Shown: positions 1 through 6,695 of the stretch, piece after piece
Position numbering within the stretch: position 1 is the first letter of the stretch
How the letters are laid out: each line of letters starts with the position of its first letter
Assembly (NCBI GenBank): GCA_905236275.1
Contig: CAJOPI010000300.1
Location: forward strand, 1-10,865
From: an uncultured Lachnospiraceae bacterium
Lineage (GTDB): Bacteria > Bacillota > Clostridia > Lachnospirales > Lachnospiraceae
Direction: 5' to 3'
DNA: 10,865 nucleotides
Translations under genes and position numbers: made by a program
The notes under the pieces: model-generated
Told to the model about the DNA's origin: nothing
What the model saw: only the letters and a program-made list of their open reading frames with translations
The model's database searches: none

Positions 1-2
1 CA

Positions 3-515
3 GCCTCCGCAACAACAGATGATCCGGTTCGCCAGGGTTATATAAATATGACGGGAACTTTTTTTGACACCATTGTTGTCTGTTCCATAACAGGTCTTGT
101 AATTGCTTCGTCAGGCGTTCTTGGAACAGTAAATGCAGATGGAACTGTTCTCAGTGCAGTACCCTTGACAATGGCTGCTTTTTCATCGGCAATAGGACCG
201 GCAGGTTCGTATCTTGTTTCAATAGGAATAGTTCTTTTTGCCTTTTCAACGATAATCGGTTGGGAATATCATGGCGAGAAAGCACTTGAATATATTATCC
301 CGAACAGGAAAGTGCTCCTTGCTTACAGAATCATATATTCACTGATTGTTTTTGTCGGGGCAACACAAAAGCTTGAACTTATATGGAACATTTCGGATAT
401 TATGAATGCCCTGATGTCAGTTCCGAATCTTATTTCCTTGCTTGCAATGAGTGGAATTGTTGTGGAAGAAACAAACAGATATCAGGAAATTATTATTAAG
501 GAAAAATCTAAATAA
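3..515 (+). CDS. AGCS-family sodium:alanine/glycine symporter, 3' end (5' truncated)
   Basis: C-terminal 170 residues of an amino-acid:cation symporter of the alanine or glycine:cation symporter family, an integral membrane transporter that takes up small neutral amino acids with Na+. The open frame runs off the left edge: codons from position 3 read ASATTDDPVRQGYINMTGTF, matching the family's conserved stretch just before its late membrane helices, so the in-frame ATG at 48 is internal and not the start. Hydrophobic segments follow, including TIVVCSITGLVIASSG, YLVSIGIVLFAFSTIIGWEY (with the family's conserved GWxYxGE-like signature) and a stretch around LLAYRIIYSLIVFVGA. A short charged cytoplasmic tail ends in EKSK. 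Substrate and ion cannot be told from this part. No clear intrinsic terminator follows the stop. The family assignment is strong. There is no evident link to the downstream pilus operon. Confidence 0.9.
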   Translation, partial: ASATTDDPVRQGYINMTGTFFDTIVVCSITGLVIASSGVLGTVNADGTVLSAVPLTMAAFSSAIGPAGSYLVSIGIVLFAFSTIIGWEYHGEKALEYIIPNRKVLLAYRIIYSLIVFVGATQKLELIWNISDIMNALMSVPNLISLLAMSGIVVEETNRYQEIIIKEKSK

Positions 516-526
516 CTGAAAACTTG

Positions 527-541
527 TGTATGCTGCATACA
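527..541. promoter_or_regulatory. 15-bp palindrome upstream of the pilus promoter (possible operator)
   Basis: TGTATGC-T-GCATACA is a perfect 7+7 inverted repeat with a single central base. It ends 20 bp upstream of the -35 box at 562, a usual position for an activator or an upstream operator. It could also be a weak hairpin at the 3' end of the symporter transcript, but no T-tract follows. The regulator is unknown. Confidence 0.4.
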
Positions 542-561
542 TTAAACAATATACAAATGTG

Positions 562-590
562 TTGACTTTGTGAAAAAACTGTTATACAAT
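562..590 (+). promoter_or_regulatory. sigma-A promoter of the pilus operon
   Basis: The -35 box TTGACT (562-567) and -10 box TACAAT (585-590) are separated by 17 bp. Transcription should start near 597, giving a leader of about 155 nt before the first pilin. A nearly perfect inverted repeat, CTTATTC-GT-GAGTAAG (591-606), sits on the predicted start and could be a repressor site or a 5'-end hairpin of the message. Confidence 0.7.
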
Positions 591-625
591 CTTATTCGTG
601 AGTAAGAAATAGTAAGACATTTATA

Positions 626-721
626 GATAAGGAACGCCCAAATTATCAGAGCCTTATCAGAAAATCAGTCATAATCCATGCGTTTTGACTGATTTTTTGG
701 TATGGCTCTTTTTTGTTTTTT
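626..721 (+). terminator. leader intrinsic terminator with competing upstream stem (candidate attenuator)
   Basis: Arms 648-671 and 686-709 form a 24-position stem with one mismatch and two G-U pairs (outer AGAGCC/GGCTCT, inner AAAATCAGTCA/TGACTGATTTT) and a 14-nt loop. Two T-runs follow, 709-714 and 716-721. The hairpin lies after the promoter at 562-590 and before the ribosome binding site at 742-748, so it should stop leader transcripts before the operon. GATAAGG (626-632) is fully complementary to CCTTATC (652-658), which is part of the terminator's left arm. The two structures exclude each other, as in attenuators. No known riboswitch core or BglG-type RAT motif was recognised, so what shifts the balance is unknown. 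Confidence 0.7.
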
Positions 722-752
722 GTAGGGGAAAGCTAATTTGTGAGGGAGAAAA

Positions 753-3455
753 ATGAAACGTAAGGCATTATGGAGGAAGAGACTTGCGGTTGTTCTTGGA
801 GCGACCATGCTTTTTTCTGCTAATACAGCATCAACATCTGCTGAGGAAGAAGAGGCTATTGTAATAAATCAGCCGGATGCCAGCTCTTCTGAAAATACTT
901 TTTCAGCTAACGAAAAGGATAAGGAAGAAGACATATCTTATGACAGTGTTTCTACGGATAATTTTACCGTTACATTGTCTTTCTACAGCAGTAAGCTGAA
1001 CGGCTACGGCTCGCTCAGCGCGTCTGAGATTAAAGAAGATTCCGATGAATACGCGAGAATTATCGAAACTTTATCTAATAAGGGCATTGTCTATGACAGA
1101 ATCGCTCCGTTAGATGTAAGTATTAGAGATATATACGGTAACGAATTTGAGCCTGAAGAGGGCTCTGTTAAAGCGCTGTCCATTAACACAAACGGTACTC
1201 AGGCAGTGGAAGAGATGCTCGAAGATATGGATTCGGGTTCTATTAAGGTTGTTCATCTGAAGAATAATGATGATATAGAAATCGTTGCGGATAATTCCGA
1301 TCAGCAAAATGAAGATATTTCAGTCGAAAAGGAAAACGAAGGAAATGAAGATGAAAAGCTTGTCGGACTGAATACCGAATTTGAAATAGACAGCTTTTCA
1401 CCGCTTGTTTTTGTTGGAAACACAAATGTTACGGATGAGGGACTGACAGTTGTTCCCACTGTCTCCTGCGGAGATATCGGTTTCAATATGTATATGCTTG
1501 ATACCAATCAGCAGTATACGGTCTTTGGTTCCCAGGACAGTGATTATGCAGCAGGCGATCATGGCACAGGAAGTATTCGACAGGGACTTTATACAAATAC
1601 AACACAGGGAGACGGAGAGGACTATGAGAAATTCCCTGTTTTGAAGGAAGATTACAATGGTAAGGCGCGAAATCTTAAAGATTTTCTTTATGGAAAAAAG
1701 GTTGATAACCTTTTCATAAAGGAATATAGAGACAAGTACAGTAACTTTTACTTCAACAGTGCTGAGTATTTTGCAAGTCTTAAATATGATGATAATGAGG
1801 AAAACTTTACTGTATTCCAGGAATTGGGCACTCCTTCAAATTCTAATCAGTTCTACTATCAAAGAGGAAACTTCATGCCCTATAATACTTTGGATAAAAG
1901 CAAGAAGTGGAATAAAAATCTTTATAAGGACACAGGCGAAAAGCTTGTGGATGGTGACGACAGATACAAAGAGCAAATATATGGTTTTAAGGAATCAAAT
2001 GACTATTACTTTGGTTTATATGGCTACGGCTATTTCTTCCAGCCTATAAATGGACAGATATTCAGTCAGAAAGAAGATAAATATATTGATATGACCTATG
2101 AGTTTATCGGTGATGACGATATGCTCGTTTATATCGATGGAGTTCTCGTTCTCGACTTGGGTGGTATTCACGATGGACAGACGGGAACGATAAATTTCAA
2201 AACCGGTGAAGTTACCTACTCTGTTGCAAATCTGCAGGATGTTTCAACCCTGCAGAATCAGGGAATTGCACTTCCTGAAAGAGAGAAGACGACAATACGT
2301 GCTATGTTTGAAGAAGCAGGACAGGCAGGTACGGAAAACTGGGAAGAGAGTGCGGACGGAAAGACCTTTGAATTTGCAGACGGAAAGAAGCATCTTCTCC
2401 AGATGTTCTATTTAGAGAGAGGAGCAGGAGCTTCAAACCTGAAGCTTGACTTTAACCTTACTCCCGTACCGAACGGCGCTGTTACGGTTCGTAAGGCAGT
2501 AAGCCTTAATGATGCAATGGTTGATTACAGCAAGGAATACGATATGGTTATCCTCGATTCCGACGGTAATCCTCTTGCAAACGCAGAATATTACTATGAT
2601 AATGAATCTTCTGACATGAAGACAACAGATGAGACCGGTGTATTTACGCTGAAGCCTCGTCAGACAGCGGTTTTCCCTTCGTTAACTATGGATAAGACCT
2701 ATAAGTTTAAGGAAAAATCCAGCGATTATCAGTATGTGGATGAGTATGTGGTTACTGATAAAAAGGGAAATAAGACAACCTATTATTTCAGGGATAATAA
2801 GTTCGTTGATGATGACGGAAACGAATGGGAAGGTATCCGTCCGAGTGAGGAGGTAGGAAAATCCGATGTATCACTCGTAATTGACAATAACTTCCATACA
2901 GCAGACTTAAAAATTAATAAGCGTTTCTTTGTTGACGGAAAGCCTGCTGACAATGCACCCGATATGGATGAGTTTAATAATGCCAACTTTGTCCTGCAGC
3001 AGTATGTAGCAATAAGTGACAGCTGGAAGGATGTAACCTCTGTAAGTTATAACTCCTTTACAGACGGAAGCTTTGCACTTGATGACTTAATGCTCCATGA
3101 AAAATACAGGATCGTGGAGGCTGTTTCGGAAAATTCAGCTACAGAGGTTGACAGTGGAAATTATGAAAATGTCGACGGCGGAACTGATAAGATAAGATAC
3201 AGTTATACAGAAGTAAAGGTTGGAAGCGACAGCAAAAAAACAGATATCATTTCTGATGAAGTAGCACTTGAAGAGTCCGATGAAGATACCGTAACAGAGA
3301 TTACCTTTACGAACTATTATGAAACCTACTATGCACCGCCTACAGGCGTTAATCTTCCTAAAGATAAGGCTCCGATTATTGCCGTTATAATCCTTATGAT
3401 TTCATCGGCAGCTGTATTCGTGGCAATTGACAGAAAGAGAAGATTGTATGTCTGA
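753..3455 (+). CDS. Large pilus tip-adhesin-like pilin (fibro-slime-like domain, isopeptide domains, APPTG sorting signal)
   Basis: Secreted 900-aa surface protein, probably the pilus tip adhesin. The ATG is preceded by GAGGGAG (742-748). Residues 1-30 form a signal peptide (basic start, hydrophobic core, cleavage near STSA). An acidic region of about 200 residues follows. Residues 240-570 resemble the fibro-slime/PA14-like domain: YIDMTYEFIGDDDMLVYIDG, then a DLGGIHDG stretch and HLLQMFYLERGAGASNLKL, a beta-sandwich of the type used by adhesins. Two SpaA/Cna-B-like domains follow, with plausible isopeptide residues K581/E654/N712-713 and K723/E789/N854. The C-terminus carries sorting motif APPTG (861-865), a hydrophobic helix and the tail DRKRRLYV. 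As first gene of the operon, followed by a signal-peptidase homologue and sortases, a role as pilin or adhesin is well supported. The ligand is unknown. Confidence 0.85.
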   Translation: MKRKALWRKRLAVVLGATMLFSANTASTSAEEEEAIVINQPDASSSENTFSANEKDKEEDISYDSVSTDNFTVTLSFYSSKLNGYGSLSASEIKEDSDEYARIIETLSNKGIVYDRIAPLDVSIRDIYGNEFEPEEGSVKALSINTNGTQAVEEMLEDMDSGSIKVVHLKNNDDIEIVADNSDQQNEDISVEKENEGNEDEKLVGLNTEFEIDSFSPLVFVGNTNVTDEGLTVVPTVSCGDIGFNMYMLDTNQQYTVFGSQDSDYAAGDHGTGSIRQGLYTNTTQGDGEDYEKFPVLKEDYNGKARNLKDFLYGKKVDNLFIKEYRDKYSNFYFNSAEYFASLKYDDNEENFTVFQELGTPSNSNQFYYQRGNFMPYNTLDKSKKWNKNLYKDTGEKLVDGDDRYKEQIYGFKESNDYYFGLYGYGYFFQPINGQIFSQKEDKYIDMTYEFIGDDDMLVYIDGVLVLDLGGIHDGQTGTINFKTGEVTYSVANLQDVSTLQNQGIALPEREKTTIRAMFEEAGQAGTENWEESADGKTFEFADGKKHLLQMFYLERGAGASNLKLDFNLTPVPNGAVTVRKAVSLNDAMVDYSKEYDMVILDSDGNPLANAEYYYDNESSDMKTTDETGVFTLKPRQTAVFPSLTMDKTYKFKEKSSDYQYVDEYVVTDKKGNKTTYYFRDNKFVDDDGNEWEGIRPSEEVGKSDVSLVIDNNFHTADLKINKRFFVDGKPADNAPDMDEFNNANFVLQQYVAISDSWKDVTSVSYNSFTDGSFALDDLMLHEKYRIVEAVSENSATEVDSGNYENVDGGTDKIRYSYTEVKVGSDSKKTDIISDEVALEESDEDTVTEITFTNYYETYYAPPTGVNLPKDKAPIIAVIILMISSAAVFVAIDRKRRLYV

Positions 3456-3966
3456 AGTTGCTGAAAGAAAAAATGACAGCCTGCGGGGAGATATATTCTT
3501 CCTGCTGGCAAAGATTTTGATTCTGGCTGTAGTGATAACTCTTATGTTTACTGTGATATTCGGTTTTGTAAGAGTTAATGATATGTCTATGAAGCCGGCG
3601 GTAATGGAGGGAGATCTCGTCCTCTATTACAGAATGCAGAAAAGCTACAACAGCGGAGACCTTCTTGTATTGAAGAGTAACGATACATTACAGGTCAGAA
3701 GGGTAGTCGCGACAGCAGGGGATACAGTTGATATTTCCGAGGGTGGACTCAGGGTTAATGGAAATATTCAACAGGAGAGTTATGTTTATACGAGTACCCA
3801 GCCTTACATGGAGGGGATAACTTTTCCTTTAACCCTTTCGGAAGGTGAGGTTTTTGTTTTAGGAGACAAAAGAGATTCTGCTGAGGACAGTCGTATATAT
3901 GGGGCTGTTAAGGAGAGCAGCACGATGGGAAAAGTAGTTTCGATTTTCAGAAGAAGGAATTTTTAG
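3448..3966 (+). CDS. Signal peptidase I-like (S26) pilus assembly protein with Lys-to-Arg at the catalytic base position
   Basis: A 172-aa membrane protein of the type I signal peptidase family, analogous in context to SipA of streptococcal pilus loci. ATG 3448 overlaps the tip pilin's stop by 8 nt and has AGAGAAG just upstream; an in-frame TTG at 3427 is less likely. One transmembrane helix spans about residues 16-40. The serine box is NDMSMKPAV with Ser47, and the C-terminal box is GDKRDSAEDSRIYG (139-152). The box that normally reads VKRVVG-PGD reads LQVRRVVATAGD, placing Arg84 where the catalytic lysine should be. A classical Ser/Lys dyad is therefore missing. Streptococcal SipA also lacks the dyad and is needed for pilus polymerisation, so this protein may be a pilin-specific chaperone. 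It could also be an active peptidase with an altered base. The family assignment is firm and the activity is open. Confidence 0.88.
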   Translation: MSEVAERKNDSLRGDIFFLLAKILILAVVITLMFTVIFGFVRVNDMSMKPAVMEGDLVLYYRMQKSYNSGDLLVLKSNDTLQVRRVVATAGDTVDISEGGLRVNGNIQQESYVYTSTQPYMEGITFPLTLSEGEVFVLGDKRDSAEDSRIYGAVKESSTMGKVVSIFRRRNF

Positions 3967-3978
3967 GAGGGGAGTAAA

Positions 3979-5091
3979 ATGATTAAGAGAATCAAAAAGA
4001 TAACAGCGATGCTTCTTGCGGCAGCCTGTGTTCTGACTGCTGCCGGTAATGCAATGGCAGATAAGGCAGCTGCCGAAGTTGTAACAGCCGGAAACAGCGG
4101 AGAAGTTACTGTTGAGAATGTCTTGCATATAGCGAAAGGAACAACGGTTCCGGATGTTACTTATACCTATAAGCTTGAGCCCTGTTCTTTATCCTCGGAT
4201 GTTTTAACAGTAGCTGTGCCTTCAAGTGAGGCAAACAGGACCATAAGCTATACAAAGGACAGTGAGATCGTCAATGATACGGTAAGCGGTTCTGTTGTAT
4301 TTGATCTTTCGACTGATAAGGTTGCTTATCCGTCAGCAGGTATATATGGTTTTTCCATTTCAGAGGAATGTGATTACAGTTCTGATAAGCTTACAGGTGT
4401 GACAGACAAGAAATATTATGTACTGGTTTACATCAAAAACAGCGATGATGGTCTTGTAATTTACGGTGTTACGGTTCAGCCCTATGGTTCTGATGATGAA
4501 GAACCGGGGGCAAAGACAGCCAAAGCTTTGTTTGAAGAAACCTATATTGACATCGATTCTGATATTACAACACTTACTGTTGACAAGACGGTAAAGGGTG
4601 ACTATGCTGACCTTACAAAAACTTTTGATTATAAGATAACCTTTACAAATCCTTCGACCGTTTCAAATCAGACAATTCAGATGGTTGTTGAGGGAAGCCA
4701 TGGCAACAGTAAGGAAGAGCAGCTTTCACTTACAAAAGCGGCACCTAAGGGAAGCCTGCGCTTCACACTCGGTAATGGTGACAAGGCAACATTTACCGAT
4801 ATCGCAGCAGGGACTATTTACTCTGTGACAGAGACAGCAGTTGAAGGATATACGGCTTCATATAAGCAGGTTGTCGGAGGAACAGAGGGAGAAACCGTTG
4901 ATGGAACTTCGGTTCCGGAAACCATTATTTATGACTCCGGTTCAAATAAGGTTTCTTATGTGAATACCTATAAGGATATTACTGTAACAGGTGTAGTGAT
5001 GAACAATGCTCCGTTTGCAGCCATGATTGCAGTAGCAGTCCTTGCATTTGCTTCATTTGTATTCATTGGATTCAAGAGAAGAAAGAGATAA
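3979..5091 (+). CDS. Backbone-like pilin with FctA/Spy0128-like and DUF7601-like domains, ITVTG sorting signal
   Basis: Secreted 370-aa pilin, probably the polymerising shaft subunit. The start has a strong AGGAGG at 3965-3970. The signal peptide ends near residue 28 (AAGNAMA). Domain 1 (about 41-190) looks like the pilin isopeptide-linkage (FctA) fold: YTYKLEP near 62-68, the GIYGFSISEE strand (121-130) and a closing FEETY (185-189). The usual closing Asn position is Glu187, and Cys69 and Cys131 lie within the domain. Domain 2 (about 197-332) has the expected isopeptide triad Lys203 (VDKTVKG), Glu285 (SVTETA) and Asn329 (YVNTY). The sorting signal is ITVTG-VVMNNAPF at 334-346, then a hydrophobic helix and the tail FKRRKR. 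The motif lacks the usual proline. Position between the Sip-like protein and a class B sortase supports substrate status for that sortase. Confidence 0.87.
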   Translation: MIKRIKKITAMLLAAACVLTAAGNAMADKAAAEVVTAGNSGEVTVENVLHIAKGTTVPDVTYTYKLEPCSLSSDVLTVAVPSSEANRTISYTKDSEIVNDTVSGSVVFDLSTDKVAYPSAGIYGFSISEECDYSSDKLTGVTDKKYYVLVYIKNSDDGLVIYGVTVQPYGSDDEEPGAKTAKALFEETYIDIDSDITTLTVDKTVKGDYADLTKTFDYKITFTNPSTVSNQTIQMVVEGSHGNSKEEQLSLTKAAPKGSLRFTLGNGDKATFTDIAAGTIYSVTETAVEGYTASYKQVVGGTEGETVDGTSVPETIIYDSGSNKVSYVNTYKDITVTGVVMNNAPFAAMIAVAVLAFASFVFIGFKRRKR

Positions 5092-5113
5092 ATATAAGAT
5101 TAAGAGAACTGAT

Positions 5114-5842
5114 TTGAAAAGTTTAGATGCTTCTAAGTTCATACGCTTTTTAGATTCGACGGTAACAACTATAGCTGCGCTTTTCTTTCTTGCTGTAATA
5201 GCGTGCGGGGCTTACTGTATCTGGGATTCGACTTTGGTTTATTCGGCGGCGGATTCCTCGAACTATACTCCCTATAAGCCTTCAGCTGACAACTCAATGT
5301 CGTTTGAAGAGCTTAGGGCACTTAACCCAGACGTTTTCGGATGGATAGAAATTTACGGTACAGCTATAGATTATCCGTTAGTTCAGGGAGAAACTAACGA
5401 CAGTTATATTAATACCGATGTTTTCGGCAATTATTCGTTGTCAGGCGCGATATTTCTTGACTCATCAAAGCCAAAGAACTTCTCGGATTTTCTAAGCATT
5501 ATTTACGGACATCATATGGATCAGAATAAGATGTTCGGTGATATTGATTTGTTTCAGGAAGAAGAGTTTTTCAACAGTAATCAGTCGGGCAGATTGTACT
5601 TTGACGATAAAGATCATGAGCTTGAGATTTTTTCCTACGTGGAATGTGATGCCTATGATCCGCTGATATACGGTAGTTATGAGGGCGAAAAGAGACAGGA
5701 ATTCTTAGATGCTATAGAGAGCAAATCAAAATATTACAGAGATATAGGTTTGTCAGTGAATGATCACATAGTGATTTTATCAACCTGTGATTATTCCTAT
5801 ACAAACGGAAGAATGGTTCTTCTCGCAAGGATTAGGAAATAG
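5114..5842 (+). CDS. srtB: Class B sortase (probable pilin polymerase)
   Basis: Cysteine transpeptidase of the sortase B class, membrane-anchored and acting outside the cell, where it cleaves sorting signals and links pilins. Numbered from TTG 5114 (242 aa): transmembrane segment about 17-37, catalytic His133 in IIYGHHMD, catalytic Cys225 in ILSTCDY and Arg233 in NGRMVLLARI. FGWIEIYGTAIDYPLVQ and SGAIFLD are typical family stretches. There is no ATG near the N-terminus. TTG 5114 with AAGAGA six bases upstream is the choice made here; ATT 5099 or the TTG at 5066 inside the pilin gene are alternatives that shift only the cytoplasmic tail. Encoded between the backbone-like and small pilins, it is best read as the assembly sortase, like SrtC2 (class B type) of streptococcal FCT-3 pili. 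The class is certain and the role is inferred. Confidence 0.9.
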   Translation: MKSLDASKFIRFLDSTVTTIAALFFLAVIACGAYCIWDSTLVYSAADSSNYTPYKPSADNSMSFEELRALNPDVFGWIEIYGTAIDYPLVQGETNDSYINTDVFGNYSLSGAIFLDSSKPKNFSDFLSIIYGHHMDQNKMFGDIDLFQEEEFFNSNQSGRLYFDDKDHELEIFSYVECDAYDPLIYGSYEGEKRQEFLDAIESKSKYYRDIGLSVNDHIVILSTCDYSYTNGRMVLLARIRK

Positions 5843-5861
5843 AGGTTATTGGAGGCAATAT

Positions 5862-6623
5862 ATGTTGAGAGGGAGAATATTAAAACGTGGACTGGCTATT
5901 GCAGCGGTTTTTGCGGCGACATTGCTGCTTGGCAGGACACCTGTGATGGCAGCTGATTCCGTTACAGCGACTATACCTGTGTCACAGACCTATTCGGAAA
6001 AGAATAAAATACCGTCTGATCTGAACAGGACCTTTAAGTATTTATTTAAGGCTGAAGACAGTTCAAATCCCATGCCTTCAGAAAGCACTAATGGCTCATA
6101 CAGTTTCAGCCTTAGTTCTACTGCTTCGAAGAAGCTTACAATTACATATACAAATACGGGTGTTTATAAGTACACATTAAAACAGTCAATTCCTGATAAA
6201 AAAATCTCCAGAATGACTTATGATGATCGTATTTATAATATTACTGTTTCAGTAAAAAAATCCGGAAGTGGTCTCGTTACGGAGATTTATATTAACGAAA
6301 ACGGAACCTCGTATAAGACGGATTCAGCGAAATTCGAGAATAGCTATAACGGTAAGAAATCATCTTCCGGTAGTTCAAGCAGCAGCAGCAGTAGCAGCAG
6401 CGGTACATCCTCTTATGCTTCATCCGGAACGGGGACAACTGATTCAGGAGTTTTAGGAGACAGAGAGGCACCTGATACTGTAGAGGATTCAGGAGTCTTG
6501 GGAGACAGAGAGGGACCAAATACAGGAGACAGTGCAAGACCTGCTTTTTGGATAGCTATAATGGCGGCTTCAGCACTGGCTATGGTTTTCATCCTTCTTG
6601 GATTAAAGAAACGTAGAATTTAA
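5862..6623 (+). CDS. Small FctA/FctB-type pilin with Ser-rich stalk and GPNTG sorting signal (probable base pilin)
   Basis: Secreted 253-aa pilin, probably the minor or base subunit. ATG 5862 is preceded by GGAGG (5851-5855), six bases away; longer in-frame extensions overlap the sortase gene. The signal peptide is 1-31 (VMAA end). One pilin isopeptide-type domain spans about 34-162: TATIPVSQTY, NPMPSES, GVYKYTLKQ and a closing KFENSY. The positions expected to carry Lys and Glu are Gln42 and Gln108, so only Asn160 of the isopeptide triad remains. A stalk of serine and glycine (about 167-192) follows, then two 15-residue repeats beginning DSGVLGDRE. The second repeat contains the sorting motif GPNTG (218-222), followed by a hydrophobic helix and the tail LKKRRI. 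A long flexible stalk next to the motif suits a subunit that must cross the cell wall. Confidence 0.85.
   Translation: MLRGRILKRGLAIAAVFAATLLLGRTPVMAADSVTATIPVSQTYSEKNKIPSDLNRTFKYLFKAEDSSNPMPSESTNGSYSFSLSSTASKKLTITYTNTGVYKYTLKQSIPDKKISRMTYDDRIYNITVSVKKSGSGLVTEIYINENGTSYKTDSAKFENSYNGKKSSSGSSSSSSSSSSGTSSYASSGTGTTDSGVLGDREAPDTVEDSGVLGDREGPNTGDSARPAFWIAIMAASALAMVFILLGLKKRRI
6378..6401 (+). repeat. AGC trinucleotide tract coding for polyserine
   Basis: Eight serine codons in a row: four AGC, one AGT, three AGC, inside a longer Ser-rich stalk of the small pilin. Nearly pure triplet repeats can gain or lose units by slippage without frameshift, so stalk length may vary between strains. Confidence 0.7.
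6441..6530 (+). repeat. Tandem 45-bp repeat spanning the sorting motif of the small pilin
   Basis: The segments starting at 6441 and 6486 both begin GATTCAGGAGT and encode DSGVLGDRE(A/G)P(D/N)T, in register with a 45-nt (15-residue) period. Third-position changes show the duplication is not brand new. The second copy reads GPNTG at the sorting site and the first reads APDTV at the same place. Confidence 0.75.
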
Positions 6624-6637
6624 TAATAGGATAAGCA

Positions 6638-6678
6638 ACAAACACCGAATTTGTTTAACATGCATATTCGGTGTTTGT
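6638..6678 (+). other. 13-bp hairpin between small pilin and second sortase, no U-tract
   Basis: ACAAACACCGAAT (6638-6650) pairs perfectly with ATTCGGTGTTTGT (6666-6678) around a 15-nt loop. The next bases are not T-rich on either strand, so it is not a standard intrinsic terminator. It more likely affects mRNA stability or processing, or partly attenuates, between the last pilin and the second sortase. It ends 7 nt before that gene's ribosome binding site. Confidence 0.7.
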
Positions 6679-6695
6679 CATGTGTAGGATTTTAT

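Noticed and set aside
48..515. ATG 48 as a start of a small 155-aa membrane protein
   Set aside because: The frame is open upstream to the window edge and encodes conserved AGCS residues, so the ATG is internal to a truncated gene.
527..606. Invertible promoter (phase-variable switch) upstream of the pilus operon
   Set aside because: The two palindromes around the promoter differ in sequence and are not inverted copies of one another, and no recombinase gene is in the window.
591..752. A c-di-GMP or other known riboswitch in the pilus leader
   Set aside because: No GGNAAACC or GACGCAAA core or other recognised aptamer is present; only competing stems are visible.
6292..6537. Minus-strand ORF opposite the small pilin
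   Set aside because: Its Leu/Cys runs are the antisense image of the Ser-rich stalk and the repeats.
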